Assembly: GCA_963853835.1 (NCBI GenBank)
Contig: OY970829.1
Span: 32,451,764 to 32,515,763 of the forward strand
Length of the DNA: 64,000 bases
From: Calendula officinalis
Lineage: Eukaryota; Streptophyta; Magnoliopsida; Asterales; Asteraceae
Direction of reading: 5' to 3'
Shown piece after piece: positions 55,438 to 64,000 of the stretch; within the stretch, counting starts at the first letter, position 1, and each line of letters starts with the position of its first letter. The notes under the pieces are model-generated. The model was not told the DNA's origin. It did no database searches and saw only the letters and a program-made list of their open reading frames with translations. The position numbers were made by a program, and so were the translations under genes.

Positions 55438-55671
55438 GAAATATGACCCGCTCTTTATTATCTTACACACCAACAGTGTTGCATGCTAGGAAGGCTAAAC
55501 ATGTGCTAAGGGCCCAAACGGCCCAACCGTGCGCCACCCGCCGTCTCCTAGCCCCGGCAGGCCCACGTCCCCACGCCCTCCCCCGCACGCTCGTCCCCTT
55601 GTTCACGCACCACCCACGGTCGCAACCTCTACCACCCCGGGACGCATGGGAAAAAAAACGAAACAAAAAGA

Positions 55672-55790
55672 GGGGTGCAACACGAGGACTTCCCAGGGGG
55701 TCAACCATCCTAGTACTACTCTCGCTCTAGCACGCTTAACTGCGGGGTTCTGATGGGATCCGGTGCATTAGTGCTGGTATGATCGCACCC
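55672..55790 (-). rRNA. 5S rRNA gene, copy 161
   Basis: 119 nt. Changes: U45C, U63A, G65A, G87U. Confidence 0.91.
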
Positions 55791-56024
55791 GAAATATGTC
55801 CCGCTCTTTATTATCTTATACACCAACAGTGTTGCATGCTAGGAAGGCTAAACATGTGCTAAGGAGCCAAACGGCCCAACCGTGCGCCACCCGCCGTCTC
55901 CTAGCCCCGGCAGGCCCACGTTCCCACGCCCTCCCCCGCACGCCCGTCCCCGTGTTCACGCACCACCCACGGTCGCAACCGTGACCACCCCGGGACGCAG
56001 GGGAAAAAAAACGAAACAAAAAGA

Positions 56025-56143
56025 GGGGTGCAACACGAGGACTTCCCAGGGGGTCACCCATCCTAGTACTACTCTCGCCCAAGCACGCTTAACTGCGGAG
56101 TTCTGATGGGATCCGGTGCATTAGTGCTGGTATGATCGCACAA
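56025..56143 (-). rRNA. 5S rRNA gene, copy 162
   Basis: 119 nt. Changes: G1U, G2U. Confidence 0.94.
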
Positions 56144-56376
56144 GAAATATGTCCCGCTCTTTATTATCTTATACACCAACAGTGTTGCATGCTAGGAAGG
56201 CTAAACATGTGCTAAGGAGCCAAACGGCCCAACCGTGCGCCACCCGCCGTCTCCTAGCCCCGGCAGGCCCACGTCCCCACGCCCTCCCCCGCACGCCCGT
56301 CCCCTTGTTCACGCACCACCCACGGTCGCAACCGTGACCACCCCGGGACGCAGGGGAAAAAAACGAAACAAAAAGA

Positions 56377-56495
56377 GGCGTGCAACACGAGGACTTCCCA
56401 GGGGGTAACACATCCTAGTACTACTCTCGCCCAAGCACGCTTAACTGCGGAGTTCTGATGGGATCCGGTGCATTAGTGCTGGTATGATCGGACCC
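56377..56495 (-). rRNA. 5S rRNA gene, copy 163
   Basis: 119 nt. Changes: G5C, G86U and G89U (C box), C117G. Confidence 0.91.
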
Positions 56496-56728
56496 GAAAT
56501 ATGTCCCGCTCTTTATTATCTTATACACCAACAGTGTTGCATGCTAGGAAGGCTAAACATGTGCTAAGGAGCCAAACGGCCCAACCGTGCGCCACCCGCC
56601 GTCTCCTAGCCCCGGCAGGCCCACGTCCCCACGCCCTCCCCCGCACGCCCGTCCCCTTGTTCACGCACCACCCACGGTCGCAACCGTGACCACCCCGGGA
56701 CGCAGGGGAAAAAAACGAAACAAAAAGA

Positions 56729-56847
56729 GGGGTGCAACACGAGGACTTCCCAGGGGGTCACCCATCCTAGTACTACTCTCGCCCAAGCACGCTTAACTGC
56801 GGAGTTCTGATGGGATCCGGTGCATTAGTGCTGGTATGATCGCACCA
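56729..56847 (-). rRNA. 5S rRNA gene, copy 164
   Basis: 119 nt. Change: G1U. Confidence 0.95.
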
Positions 56848-57079
56848 GAAATATGTCCCGCTCTTTATTATCTTATACACCAACAGAGTTGCATGCTAGG
56901 AAGGCTAAACATGTGCTAAGGAGCCAAACGGCCCAACCGTGCGCCACCCGCCGTCTCCTAGCCCCGGCAGGCCCACGTTCCCACGCCCTCCCCCGCACGC
57001 CCGTCCCTTGTTCACGCACCACCCACGGTCGCAACCGTGACCACCCCGGGACGCAGGGGAAAAAAACGAAACAAAAAGA

Positions 57080-57157
57080 GGGGTGCAACACGACGACTTC
57101 CCAGGGGGTCACCCATCTGATGGGATCCGGTGCATTAGTGGTGGTATGATCGGACCC
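57080..57157 (-). pseudogene. 5S rRNA copy 165, 41-nt internal deletion
   Basis: 78 nt, nt 42-82 deleted; G5C, G17C, C105G; duplicate of copy 158. Confidence 0.94.
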
Positions 57158-57389
57158 GAAATATGTCCCGCTCTTTATTATCTTATACACCAACAGTGTT
57201 GCATGCTAGGAAGGCTAAACATGTGCTAAGGAGCCAAACGGCCCAACCGTGCGCCACCCGCCGTCTCCTAGCCCCGGCAGGCCCACGTCCCCACGCCCTC
57301 CCCCGCACGCCCGTCCCCTTGTTCACGCACCACCCACGGTCGCAACCGTGACCACCCCGGGACGCAGGGGAAAAAACGAAATAAAAAGA

Positions 57390-57508
57390 GGGGTGCAACA
57401 CGAGGACTTCCGAGGAGGTCACCCATCCTAGTACTACTCTCGCCCAAGCACGCTTAACTGCGGAGTTCTGATGGGATCCGGTGCATTAGTGCTGGTATGA
57501 TCGCACCC
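57390..57508 (-). rRNA. 5S rRNA gene, copy 166 (C93U type)
   Basis: 119 nt. Changes: C93U, G97C (C box). Confidence 0.93.
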
Positions 57509-57690
57509 GAAATATATCCCGCTCTTTATTATCTTATACACCAACAGTGTTGCATGCTAGGAAGGCTAAACATGTGCTAAGGAGCCAAACGGCCCAACCG
57601 TGCGCCACCCGCCGTCTCCTTGTTCACGCACCACCCACGGTCGCAACCGTGACCACCCCGGGACGCAGGGGAAAAAACGAAACAAAAAGA

Positions 57691-57809
57691 GGGGTGCAAC
57701 ACGAGGACTTCCAAGGGGGTCACCCATCCTAGTACTACTCTCGCCCAAGCACGCTTAACTGCGGAGTTCTGATGGGATCCGGTGCATTAGTGCTGGTATG
57801 ATCGCACCG
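57691..57809 (-). rRNA. 5S rRNA gene, copy 167
   Basis: 119 nt. Changes: G1C, G97U. Confidence 0.93.
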
Positions 57810-58041
57810 GAAATATGTCCCGCTCTTTATTATCTTATACACCAACAGTGTTGCATGCTAGGAAGGCTAAACATGTGCTAAGGAGCCAAACGGCCCAACC
57901 GTGCGCCACCCGCCGTCTCCGAGCCCCGGCAGGCCCACGTTCCCACGCCCTCCCCCGCACACCCGTCCCCTTGTTCACGCACCACCCACGGTCGCAACCG
58001 TGACCACCCCGGGACGCAGGGGAAAAAACGAAACAAAAAGA

Positions 58042-58160
58042 GGGGTGCAACACGAGGAATTCACAGGGGGTCACCCATCCTAGTACTACTCTCGCCCAAG
58101 CACGCTTAACTGCGGAGTTCTGATGGGATCCGGTGCATTAGTGCTGGTATGATCGCACCC
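58042..58160 (-). rRNA. 5S rRNA gene, copy 168
   Basis: 119 nt. Changes: G98U, G102U. TATAATATAA promoter form. Confidence 0.93.
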
Positions 58161-58393
58161 GAAATATGTCCCGCTCTTTATTATATTATACACCAACAGT
58201 GTTGCATGCTAGGAAGGCTAAACATGTGCTAAGGGGCCAAACGGCCCAACCGTGCGCCACCCCCCGTCTCCTAGCCCCGGCAGGCCCACGTCGCTACGCC
58301 CTCCCCCGCACGCTCGTCCCCTTGTTCACGCACCACCCACGGTCGCAACCGTGACCACCCCGGGACGCAGGGAAAAAAAGCGAAACAAAAAGA

Positions 58394-58512
58394 GGGGTGC
58401 AACACGAGGACTTCCAAGGGGGTCACCCATCCTAGTACTACTCTCGTCCAAGCACGCTTAACTGCGGAGTTCTGATGGGATCCGATGCATTAGTGCTGGT
58501 ATGATCGCACCC
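58394..58512 (-). rRNA. 5S rRNA gene, copy 169
   Basis: 119 nt. Changes: C28U, G66A, G97U. Confidence 0.92.
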
Positions 58513-58730
58513 GAAATATGTCCCGCTCTTTATTATCTTATACACCAACAGTGTTGCATGCTAGGAAGGCTAAACATGTGCTAAGGAGCCAAACGGCCCA
58601 ACCGTGCGCCACCCGCCGTCTCCTAGCCCCGGCAGGCTCATGTTCCCACGCCCGTCTCCTTGTTCACGCACCACCCACGGTCGCAACCGTGACCACCCCG
58701 GGACGCAGAGGAAAAAACGAAACAAAAATA

Positions 58731-58849
58731 GGGGTGCAACACGAGGACTTCCCAGGGGGTCACCCATCCTAGTACTACTCTCGCACAAGCACGCTTAACT
58801 GCGGAGTTCTGATGGGATCCGGTGCATTAGTGCTGGTATGATCGCACCG
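58731..58849 (-). rRNA. 5S rRNA gene, copy 170
   Basis: 119 nt. Changes: G1C, G65U. One base changed between gene end and first T run (TATTTTTG). Confidence 0.93.
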
Positions 58850-59083
58850 GAAATATGTCCCGCTCTTTTTTATCTTATACACCAACAGTGTTGCATGCTA
58901 GGAAGGCTAAACATGTGCTAAGGAGCCAAACGGCCCAACCGTGCGCCACCCGCCGTCTCCGAGCCCCGGCAGGCCCACGTTCCCAGGCCCTCCCCCGCAC
59001 ACCCGTCCCCTTGTTCACGCACCACCCACGGTAACAACCGTGACTACCCCGGGACGCAGGGTGAAAAAAACGAAACAAAAAGA

Positions 59084-59202
59084 GGGGTGCAACACGAGGA
59101 CTTCCCAGGGGGTCACCCATCCTAGTACTACTCTCGCCCAAGCACGCTTAACTGCGGAGTTCTGATGGGATCCGGTGCATTAGTGCTGGTATGATCGCAC
59201 AC
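59084..59202 (-). rRNA. 5S rRNA gene, copy 171
   Basis: 119 nt. Change: G2U; C-1 lost. Confidence 0.94.
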
Positions 59203-59420
59203 AAAATAAGTCCCGCTCTTTATTATCTTATACACCAACAGTGTTGCATGCTAGGAAGGCTAAACATGTGCTAAGGAGCCAAACGGCCCAACCGTGCGCC
59301 ACCCGCCGTCTCCTAGCCCCGGCAGGCTCATGTTCCCACGCCCGTCTCCTTGTTCACGCACCACCCACGGTCGCAACCGTGACCACCCCGGGACGCAGAG
59401 GAAAAAACGAAACAAAAATA

Positions 59421-59539
59421 GGGGTGCAACACGAGGACTTCCCAGGGGGTCACCCATCCTAGTACTACTCTCGCACAAGCACGCTTAACTGCGGAGTTCT
59501 GATGGGATCCGGTGCATTAGTGCTGGTATGATCGCACCG
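59421..59539 (-). rRNA. 5S rRNA gene, copy 172
   Basis: 119 nt. Changes: G1C, G65U; duplicate of copy 170 in the 690-bp repeat. Confidence 0.93.
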
Positions 59540-59773
59540 GAAATATGTCCCGCTCTTTTTTATCTTATACACCAACAGTGTTGCATGCTAGGAAGGCTAA
59601 ACATGTGCTAAGGAGCCAAACGGCCCAACCGTGCGCCACCCGCCGTCTCCGAGCCCCGGCAGGCCCACGTTCCCAGGCCCTCCCCCGCACACCCGTCCCC
59701 TTGTTCACGCACCACCCACGGTAACAACCGTGACTACCCCGGGACGCAGGGTGAAAAAAACGAAACAAAAAGA

Positions 59774-59892
59774 GGGGTGCAACACGAGGACTTCCCAGGG
59801 GGTCACCCATCCTAGTACTACTCTCGCCCAAGCACGCTTAACTGCGGAGTTCTGATGGGATCCGGTGCATTAGTGCTGGTATGATCGCACAC
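59774..59892 (-). rRNA. 5S rRNA gene, copy 173
   Basis: 119 nt. Change: G2U; C-1 lost; duplicate of copy 171. Confidence 0.94.
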
Positions 59893-60124
59893 AAAATAAG
59901 TCCCGCTCTTTATTATCTTATACACCAACAGTGTTGCATGCTAGGAAGGCTAAACATGTGCTAAGGAGCCAAACGGCCCAACCGTGCGCCACCCGCCGTC
60001 TCCTAGCCCCGGCAGGCCCACGTCCCCACGCCCTCCCCCGCACGCCCGTCCCCTTGTTCACGCACCACCCACGGTCGCAACCGTGACCACCACGGGACGC
60101 AGGGGAAAAAACGAAATAAAAAGA

Positions 60125-60243
60125 GGGGTGCAACACGAGGACTTCCCAGGAGGTCACCCATCCTAGTACTACTCTCGCCCAAGCACGCTTAACTGCGGAG
60201 TTCTGATGGGATCCGGTGCATTAGTGTTGGTATGATCGCACCC
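60125..60243 (-). rRNA. 5S rRNA gene, copy 174 (C93U type)
   Basis: 119 nt. Changes: G17A, C93U. Confidence 0.93.
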
Positions 60244-60425
60244 GAAATATATCCCACTCTTTATTATCTTATACACCAACAGTGTTGCATGCTAGGAAGG
60301 CTAAACATGTGCTAAGGAGCCAAACGGCCCAACCGTGCGCCACCCGCCGTCTCCTTGTTCACGCACCACCCACGGTCGCAACCGTGACCACCCCGGGACG
60401 CAGGGGAAAAAACGAAACAAAAAGA

Positions 60426-60544
60426 GGGGTGCAACACGAGGACTTCCAAGGGGGTCACCCATCCTAGTACTACTCTCGCCCAAGCACGCTTAACTGCGGA
60501 GTTCTGATGCGATCCAGTGCATTAGTGCTGGTATGATCGCACCG
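60426..60544 (-). rRNA. 5S rRNA gene, copy 175
   Basis: 119 nt. Changes: G1C, C29U, C35G, G97U. Confidence 0.91.
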
Positions 60545-60776
60545 GAAATATGTCCCGCTCTTTATTATCTTATACACCAACAGTGTTGCATGCTAGGAAG
60601 GCTAAACATGTGCTAAGGAGCCAAACGGCCCAACCGTGCGCCACCCGCCGTCTCCGAGCCCCGGCAGGCCCACGTTCCCACGCCCTCCCCCGCACACCCG
60701 TCCCCTTGTTCACGCACCACCCACGGTCGCAACCGTGACCACCCCGGGACGCAGGGGAAAAAACGAAACAAAAAGA

Positions 60777-60895
60777 GGGGTGCAACACGAGGACTTCCCA
60801 GGGGGTCACCCATCCTAGTACTACTCTCGCCCAAGCACGCTTAACTGCGGAGTTCTGATGGGATCCGGTGCATTAGTGCTGGTATGATCGCACCC
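60777..60895 (-). rRNA. 5S rRNA gene, copy 176 (consensus)
   Basis: 119 nt, identical to consensus; TATAATATAA promoter form. Confidence 0.98.
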
Positions 60896-61128
60896 GAAAT
60901 ATGACCCGCTTTTTATTATATTATACACCAACAGTGTTGCATGCTAGGAAGGCTAAACATGTGCTAAGGGGCCAAACGGCCGAACCGTGCGCCACCCCCC
61001 GTCTCCTAGCCCCGGCAGGCCCACGTCGCTACGCCCTCCCCCGCACGCTCGTCCCCTTGTTCACGCACCACCCACGGTCGCAACCGTGACCACCCCGGGA
61101 CGCAGGGAAAAAAAGCGAAACAAAAAGA

Positions 61129-61247
61129 GGGGTGCAACACGAGGACTTCCAAGGGGGTCACCCATCCTAGTACTACTCTCGTCTAAGCACGCTTAACTGC
61201 GGAGTTCTGATGGGATCCGATGCATTAGTGCTGGTATGATCGCACCC
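61129..61247 (-). rRNA. 5S rRNA gene, copy 177
   Basis: 119 nt. Changes: C28U, G64A (A box), G66A, G97U. Confidence 0.91.
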
Positions 61248-61465
61248 GAAATATGTCCCGCTCTTTATTATCTTATACACCAACAGTGTTGCATGCTAGG
61301 AAGGCTAAACATGTGCTAAGGAGCCAAACGGCCCAACCGTGCGCCACCCGCCGTCTCCTAGCCCCGGCAGGCTCATGTTCCCACGCCCGTCGCCTTGTTC
61401 ACGCACCACCCACGGTCGCAACCGTGACCACCCCGGGACGCAGGGGAAAAAACGAAACAAAAAGA

Positions 61466-61584
61466 GGGGTGCAACACGAGGACTTCCCAGGGGGTCACCC
61501 ATCCTAGTACTACTCTCGCCCAAGCACGCTTAACTGCGGAGTTCTGATGGGATCCGGTGCATTAGTGCTGGTATGATCGCACCG
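61466..61584 (-). rRNA. 5S rRNA gene, copy 178
   Basis: 119 nt. Change: G1C. Confidence 0.95.
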
Positions 61585-61817
61585 GAAATATGTCCCGCTC
61601 TTTATTATCTTATACACCAACAGTGTTGCATGCTAGGAAGGCTAAACATGTGCTAAGGAGCCAAACGGCCCAACCGTGCGCCACCCGCCATCTCCGAGCC
61701 CCGGCAGGCCCACGTTCCCAGGCCCTCCCCCGCACACCCGTCCCCTTGTTCACGCACCACCCACGGTCACAACCGTGACTACCCCGGGACGCAGGGGGAA
61801 AAAACGAAACAAAAAGA

Positions 61818-61936
61818 GGGGTGCAACACGAGGACTTCCCAGGGGGTCACCCATCCTAGTACTACTCTCGCCCAAGCACGCTTAACTGCGGAGTTCTGAT
61901 GGGATCCGGTGCATTAGTGCTGGTATGATCGCACAG
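61818..61936 (-). rRNA. 5S rRNA gene, copy 179
   Basis: 119 nt. Changes: G1C, G2U; C-1 lost. Confidence 0.93.
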
Positions 61937-62167
61937 AAAATATGTCCCGCTCTTTATTATCTTATACACCAACAGTGTTGCATGCTAGAAGGCTAAACAT
62001 GTGCTAAGGAGCCAACGGCCCAACCGTGCGCCACCCGCCGTCTCCTAGCCCCGGCAGGCCCACGTCCCCACGCCCTCCCCCGCACACCCGTCCCCTTGTT
62101 CACGCACCACCCACGGTCGCAACCGTGACCACCCCGGGACGCAGGGGAAAAAAACGAAACAAAAAGA

Positions 62168-62286
62168 GGGGTGCAACACGAGGACTTCCAAGGGGGTCAC
62201 CCATCCTAGTACTACTCTCGCCCAAGCACGCTTAACTGCGGAGTTCTGATGGGATCCGGTGCATTAGTGCTGGTATGATCGGACCC
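62168..62286 (-). rRNA. 5S rRNA gene, copy 180
   Basis: 119 nt. Changes: G5C, G97U. Confidence 0.93.
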
Positions 62287-62519
62287 GAAATATGTCCCGC
62301 TCTTTATTATCTTATACACCAACAGTGTTGCATGCTAGGAAGGCTAAACATGTGCTAAGGACCCAAACGGCCCAACCGTGCGCCACCCGCCGTCTCCTAG
62401 CCCCGGCAGGCCCACGTCCCCACGCCCTCCCCCGCACGCCCATCCCATTGTTCACGCACCACCCACGGTCGCAACCGTGACCACCCCGGGACGTAGGGGA
62501 AAAAAACGAAACAAAAAGA

Positions 62520-62638
62520 GGGGTGCAACACGAGGACTTCCCAGGGGGTCACCCATCCTAGTACTACTCTCGCCCAAGCACGCTTAACTGCGGAGTTCTG
62601 ATGGGATCCGGTGCATTAGTGCTGTTTTGATGGCACCC
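62520..62638 (-). rRNA. 5S rRNA gene, copy 181
   Basis: 119 nt. Changes: G7C, U12A, C14A. Confidence 0.92.
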
Positions 62639-62870
62639 GAGATATGTCCCGCTCTTTATTATCTTATACACCAACAGTGTTGCATGCTAGGAAGGCTAAA
62701 CATGTGCTAAGGAGCCAAACGGCCCAACCGTGCGCCACCCGCCGTCTCCTAGCCCCGGCAGGCCCACGTTCCCACGCCCTCCCCCGCACGCCCGTCCCTT
62801 GTTCACGCACCACCCACGGTCGCAACCGTGACCACCCCGGGACGCAGGGGAAAAAAACGAAACAAAAAGA

Positions 62871-62948
62871 GGGGTGCAACACGACGACTTCCCAGGGGGT
62901 CACCCATCTGATGGGATCCGGTGCATTAGTGCTGGTATGATCGGACCC
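62871..62948 (-). pseudogene. 5S rRNA copy 182, 41-nt internal deletion
   Basis: 78 nt, nt 42-82 deleted; G5C, C105G. Confidence 0.94.
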
Positions 62949-63180
62949 GAAATATGTCCCGCTCTTTATTATCTTATACACCAACAGTGTTGCATGCTAG
63001 GAAGGCTAAACATGTGCTAAGGAGCCAAACGGCCCAACCGTGCGCCACCCGCCGTCTCCTAGCCCCGGCAGGCCCACGTCCCCACGCCCTCCCCCGCACG
63101 CCCGTCCCCTTGTTCACGCACCACCCACGGTCGCAACCGTGACCACACCGGGACGCAGGGGAAAAAACGAAACAAAAAGA

Positions 63181-63299
63181 GGGGTGCAACACGAGGACTT
63201 CCCAGGGGGTCACCCATCCTAGTACTACTCTCGCCCAAGCACGCTTAACTGCGGAGTTCTGATGGGATCCGGTGCATTAGTGCTGGTATGATCGCACCC
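63181..63299 (-). rRNA. 5S rRNA gene, copy 183 (consensus)
   Basis: 119 nt, identical to consensus. Upstream A-9T. Confidence 0.98.
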
Positions 63300-63532
63300 G
63301 AAATATGACCCGCTCTTTATTATCTTATACACCAACAGTGTTGCATGCTAGGAAGGCTAAACATGTGCTAAGGAGCCAAACGGCCCAACCGTGCGCCACC
63401 CGCCGTCTCCTAGCCCCGACAGGCCCACGTCCCCACGCCCTCCCCCGCACGCCCGTCCCCTTGTTCACGCACCGCCCACGGTCGTAACCATGACCACCTC
63501 GGGACGCAGGGGAAAAAAACGAAACAAAAAGA

Positions 63533-63651
63533 GGGGTGCAACACGAGGACTTCCCAGGGGGTCACCCATCCTAGTACTACTCTCGCCCAAGCACGCTTAA
63601 CTGCGGAGTCCTGATGGGATCCGGTGCATTAGTGCTGGTATGATCGCACCC
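63533..63651 (-). rRNA. 5S rRNA gene, copy 184 (A42G, TGTAAG promoter)
   Basis: 119 nt. Change: A42G. TATA-like box is TGTAAG. Confidence 0.94.
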
Positions 63652-63885
63652 GAAATATGACCCGCTCTTTATTATCTTACACACCAACAGTGTTGCATGC
63701 TAGGAAGGCTAAACATGTGCTAAGGGCCCAAACGGCCCAACCGTGCGCCACCCGCCGTCTCCTAGCCCCGGCAGGCCCACGTCCCCACGCCCTCCCCCGC
63801 ACGCTCGTCCCCTTGTTCACGCACCACCCACGGTCGCAACCTCTCCCACCCCGGGACGCATGGGAAAAAAAACGAAACAAAAAGA

Positions 63886-64000
63886 GGGGTGCAACACGAG
63901 GACTTCCCAGGGGGTCAACCATCCTAGTACTACTCTCGCTCTAGCACGCTTAACTGCGGAGTTCTGATGGGATCCGGTGCATTAGTGCTGGTATGATCGC
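63886..64000 (-). rRNA. 5S rRNA gene, copy 185 (partial, cut by right edge)
   Basis: 115 of 119 nt visible; the first four nt of the RNA lie beyond the window. Changes seen: U63A, G65A, G87U. Confidence 0.93.

Larger units (their letters stand above)
53018..57162. repeat. 2425-bp tandem duplication (five shared units)
   Basis: Units starting at 53018, 53371, 53724, 54076 and 54428 recur at +2425 bp. The rare ACCAACAGAGTTGC spacer change and the G17C change in the deleted gene are shared. Two extra units at 54738 and 55091 fill the first copy only. Confidence 0.9.
58520..59899. repeat. 2-unit (690-bp) tandem duplication, apparently identical
   Basis: Positions 58520-59209 and 59210-59899 show no difference that I can find. 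They share private changes seen nowhere else here: G65U with CGCACAAGC, GACGCAGAGG, AAAAATAGGGG, and GGTAACAACC with CAGGGTG. Confidence 0.92.
57163..61941. repeat. Segment repeated at +2735 bp, with an inner 690-bp duplication
   Basis: Units starting at 57163, 57514, 57815, 58166, 58518, 58855 and 59208 correspond to 59898, 60249, 60550, 60901, 61253, 61590 and 61942. Between them lies the extra 690-bp copy. Confidence 0.88.
1..64000 (-). repeat. Tandem 5S rDNA array (185 units, all minus strand)
   Basis: The whole window repeats one unit: a 119-nt 5S rRNA gene and a spacer of about 230 bp. The genes would be transcribed by RNA polymerase III and supply 5S rRNA for the large ribosomal subunit. 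Recognition rests on the gene itself: GGGTGCGATCATACC at the 5' end, a GGATCC at nt 30-35, AGTTAAGCGTGCTTGGGC in the A box, GGATGGGTGACC in the C box, and a 3' end that pairs perfectly with the 5' end (GGGTGC with GCACCC). Unit lengths fall into classes: about 351-353 bp (ordinary), 338-339 bp (14-bp spacer deletion), 374-376 bp (24-bp spacer duplication), 337 bp and 301 bp (C-rich spacer deletions), and about 310 bp (41-nt gene deletion). No gap between genes exceeds 300 bp. The array extends beyond both window edges. Confidence 0.98.

Noticed and set aside
1..64000. Hundreds of short open reading frames of 60-121 codons on both strands, many starting MSRSLLSYTPTVLHARK or MGESSTRMGD
   Set aside because: They are the same spacer and 5S gene sequence read in several frames, overlap on both strands, and end or shift with single-base indels in the A and G runs. 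There is no codon constraint or recognisable domain.
1..64000. CRISPR array or bacterial repeat
   Set aside because: The period is about 350 bp, the repeat itself is a plant-type 5S rRNA gene with Pol III signals, and no short repeat-spacer pattern exists.
1..64000. Centromeric or other non-coding satellite
   Set aside because: The unit length and higher-order structure resemble a satellite, but each unit contains a recognisable 5S gene with promoter and terminator.
1..64000. Linked 5S-35S arrangement (18S, 5.8S or 25S genes)
   Set aside because: No 35S rDNA sequence was seen; all spacers are short and of one family.

Overview
The window is one uninterrupted tandem array of nuclear 5S ribosomal DNA, almost certainly from a flowering plant. 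Every repeat of about 300-375 bp (commonly 351-353 bp) holds a 119-nt 5S rRNA gene on the minus strand and a C-rich spacer of about 230 bp. Read on the minus strand, the gene starts GGGTGCGATCATACC, carries the angiosperm internal promoter (A box, intermediate element and C box), ends GTTGCACCCC and runs into a T-rich terminator. I count 185 copies: 172 close to full length, 12 sharing the same 41-nt internal deletion, and one cut by the right edge. All point the same way. I see no protein-coding gene, tRNA, transposon, inversion or unique flanking sequence. The many short open reading frames are one spacer/gene sequence read again and again. Genus or family cannot be told from the 5S gene alone; the spacer would have to be searched.

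Numbering used below: nt 1 is the 5' end of the RNA, which is the highest plus-strand coordinate of each gene. 'Consensus' is the commonest base in this window. Changes are given RNA-sense, for example G97U. A box is nt 50-64, intermediate element (IE) nt 67-72 and C box nt 80-97; these positions are as I recall them from Arabidopsis. 'C-1' is the base just upstream of the transcription start. By my reading only 14 copies match the consensus exactly.

Layout. 1-2372: units with a 14-bp spacer deletion mixed with ordinary ones; this block recurs near 13.4, 41.6 and 44.7 kb. 2373-4456: a 3-unit, 1042-bp segment twice. 4457-12985: a 3-4-unit higher-order repeat, one member having a 24-bp spacer duplication. 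13339-20650: nested duplications of 1742 and 704 bp around a chimeric insertion. 20651-34773: mosaic of unit types, including a 2417-bp tandem duplication. 34774-38866: a 4-unit, about 1365-bp higher-order repeat three times, each with one deleted 5S copy. 39518-47489: mosaic, including a 2447-bp tandem duplication. 47490-64000: 2773-bp and 2425-bp tandem duplications, a segment repeated 2735 bp apart, and an apparently identical 690-bp duplication.

The interest lies in array evolution: inactive copies have been carried along inside higher-order repeats, promoter variants travel with particular gene variants, and chimeric units mark unequal crossing-over or conversion. I found no undescribed biological system here.
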